From Selenomonadaceae bacterium (GTDB lineage Bacteria > Bacillota > Negativicutes > Selenomonadales > Selenomonadaceae): a stretch of 5,657 nt of DNA. Shown piece after piece: positions 5,286-5,657 of the stretch (positions within the stretch are counted from its first letter, which is position 1; each line of letters begins with the position of its first letter). The stretch covers positions 1-5,657 of the forward strand of contig JAFSUE010000195.1 in NCBI GenBank assembly GCA_017445435.1, given 5' to 3'. The notes under the pieces were generated by a model, which made no database searches, was not told the origin of the DNA, and saw nothing but the letters and a program-made list of their open reading frames with translations. The position numbers and the translations under genes were made by a program.

Positions 5286-5424
5286 TTTCCAACTCTTCAA
5301 TCGCAATTTCTAAAGCGCGACGTGCCAGTTTAGTATTCATACCGTCCAAAAGTTTCAAAATTTCTTGGGCGGTTTTTTTTATGACTTCGCGTTTTTTATC
5401 GCTTACAACGTGAACAAATTCCAC
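5245..5424 (-). CDS. Unrecognised 59-aa protein after the ERF-like gene
   Basis: The 59-aa product starts at GTG 5424, where GGGAG lies 8 nt upstream and just past the ERF-like stop (13-nt intergenic gap). It is mostly helical: a Lys-rich helix at about 8-28 (SDKKREVIKKTAQEILKLL), then a second helix at about 30-46 (TKLARRALEIAIEELE) and a polar Ser/Thr/Gln tail. No family is recognised. It probably shares the ERF-like transcript. Its 3' part is overlapped by the tail of the 57-aa gene, and its middle codons double as a plus-strand terminator hairpin. Confidence 0.7.
   Translation of the reverse strand: MEFVHVVSDKKREVIKKTAQEILKLLDGMNTKLARRALEIAIEELETNSTVSQTASQAR
5342..5380 (+). terminator. 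Intrinsic terminator for the 57-aa gene
   Basis: CCGTCCAA (5342-5349) pairs with TTGGGCGG (5365-5372) over 8 bp with one U-G wobble and a 15-nt loop, followed directly by eight T (5373-5380). It reads on the plus strand, 57 nt beyond the stop of the 57-aa gene, and lies wholly within the coding sequence of the opposing 59-aa gene. Confidence 0.65.
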
Positions 5425-5437
5425 TACTTTCACTCCC

Positions 5438-5657
5438 TTAAAACGGTACTTTATATTTGTCAATTACTTCGGTAGGTTCGTCAGTTTCCGCCAACCTGTT
5501 GCTCTTGCTCTGTGCGCGTGAAGTTTTCCAAGAATTAACATCAGCGTCGGGGTCGTCGGACTTATCGGCAATCAGCAAGGTATTTTTCCACGCATACTTG
5601 ACCGCCATTGTTTGCGCCTTCGCTACGGCTTTATCGGCTGAATCAATACCACTGCCC
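5438..5657 (-). CDS. ERF-family ssDNA-annealing recombinase, C-terminal part only
   Basis: The window holds the last 72 codons; the start lies beyond the right edge. The segment GSGIDSADKAVAKAQTMAVK followed by YAWKNTLLI and DDPD (residues 1-37 of the visible part) matches the conserved end of the ERF domain, in which a Gly-Asp/Ser-Asp-Lys stretch leads to KAxTxAxKYAL and a DDPD motif. ERF proteins, known from phage P22, form rings on single-stranded DNA and promote strand annealing during phage recombination and genome circularisation. A polar linker follows (about 41-60) and the protein ends DKYKVPF. The 59-aa gene follows after 13 nt, with the SSB-like gene further on, a usual phage recombination neighbourhood. 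Here the KYAL position reads KYAW. Confidence 0.85.
   Translation of the reverse strand, partial: GSGIDSADKAVAKAQTMAVKYAWKNTLLIADKSDDPDADVNSWKTSRAQSKSNRLAETDEPTEVIDKYKVPF

Overview
The window looks like part of the early DNA-recombination region of a temperate phage or prophage from a low- to mid-GC Firmicutes-type host. The basis is the strong AAAGGAG and AAAGGGGGTGAT ribosome sites, frequent GTG and TTG starts, tightly packed small genes, and a cluster of ERF-like annealing protein, SSB-like protein and SbcC/Rad50-like ATPase. A Negativicutes or Clostridia host would fit, but this is inference. No integrase, repressor or structural gene is visible, so phage versus integrated element is undecided.

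Most genes lie on the minus strand and read from right to left. In that order they are: the C-terminal part of an ERF-family ssDNA-annealing protein (cut by the right edge); a 59-aa unknown; a 158-aa SSB-like protein with an acidic ...DPFN tail; a 68-aa two-helix membrane protein; a 545-aa SbcC/Rad50-like ATPase with a CPTC zinc hook; a 71-aa unknown; a 137-aa very acidic unknown; a 206-aa cysteine-pair/coiled-coil protein; and an MBL-fold metallohydrolase cut by the left edge. ATPase/71-aa (TTGA) and 206-aa/MBL (GTGA) overlap by 4 nt, which suggests translational coupling. The pairing of a compact Rad50-like ATPase with an MBL-fold enzyme, with no SbcD visible, is the most notable functional hypothesis.

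Three plus-strand genes interrupt this minus-strand series, at about 1802-1996 (KTSC-like), 3866-4291 (C-terminal membrane helices) and 5112-5285 (small helical protein). All three share one layout: a divergent start next to a minus-strand gene start, a candidate promoter, a GGGGGTGATTA ribosome site, and a 3' end overlapping the tail of the next minus-strand gene by 47, 32 or 41 nt. Two of them share an exact 32-bp sequence covering the ribosome site and first codons. At least one has a plausible intrinsic terminator embedded within the opposing gene. They look like separately transcribed small cassettes set against the main operon, able to make antisense RNA to it.

Non-coding stretches are short. 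The longest, 4467-4562, holds a 14-bp inverted repeat whose loop carries a near-perfect ribosome-binding sequence on the minus strand with no suitable gene behind it. No tRNA, rRNA, CRISPR array or insertion sequence was seen.
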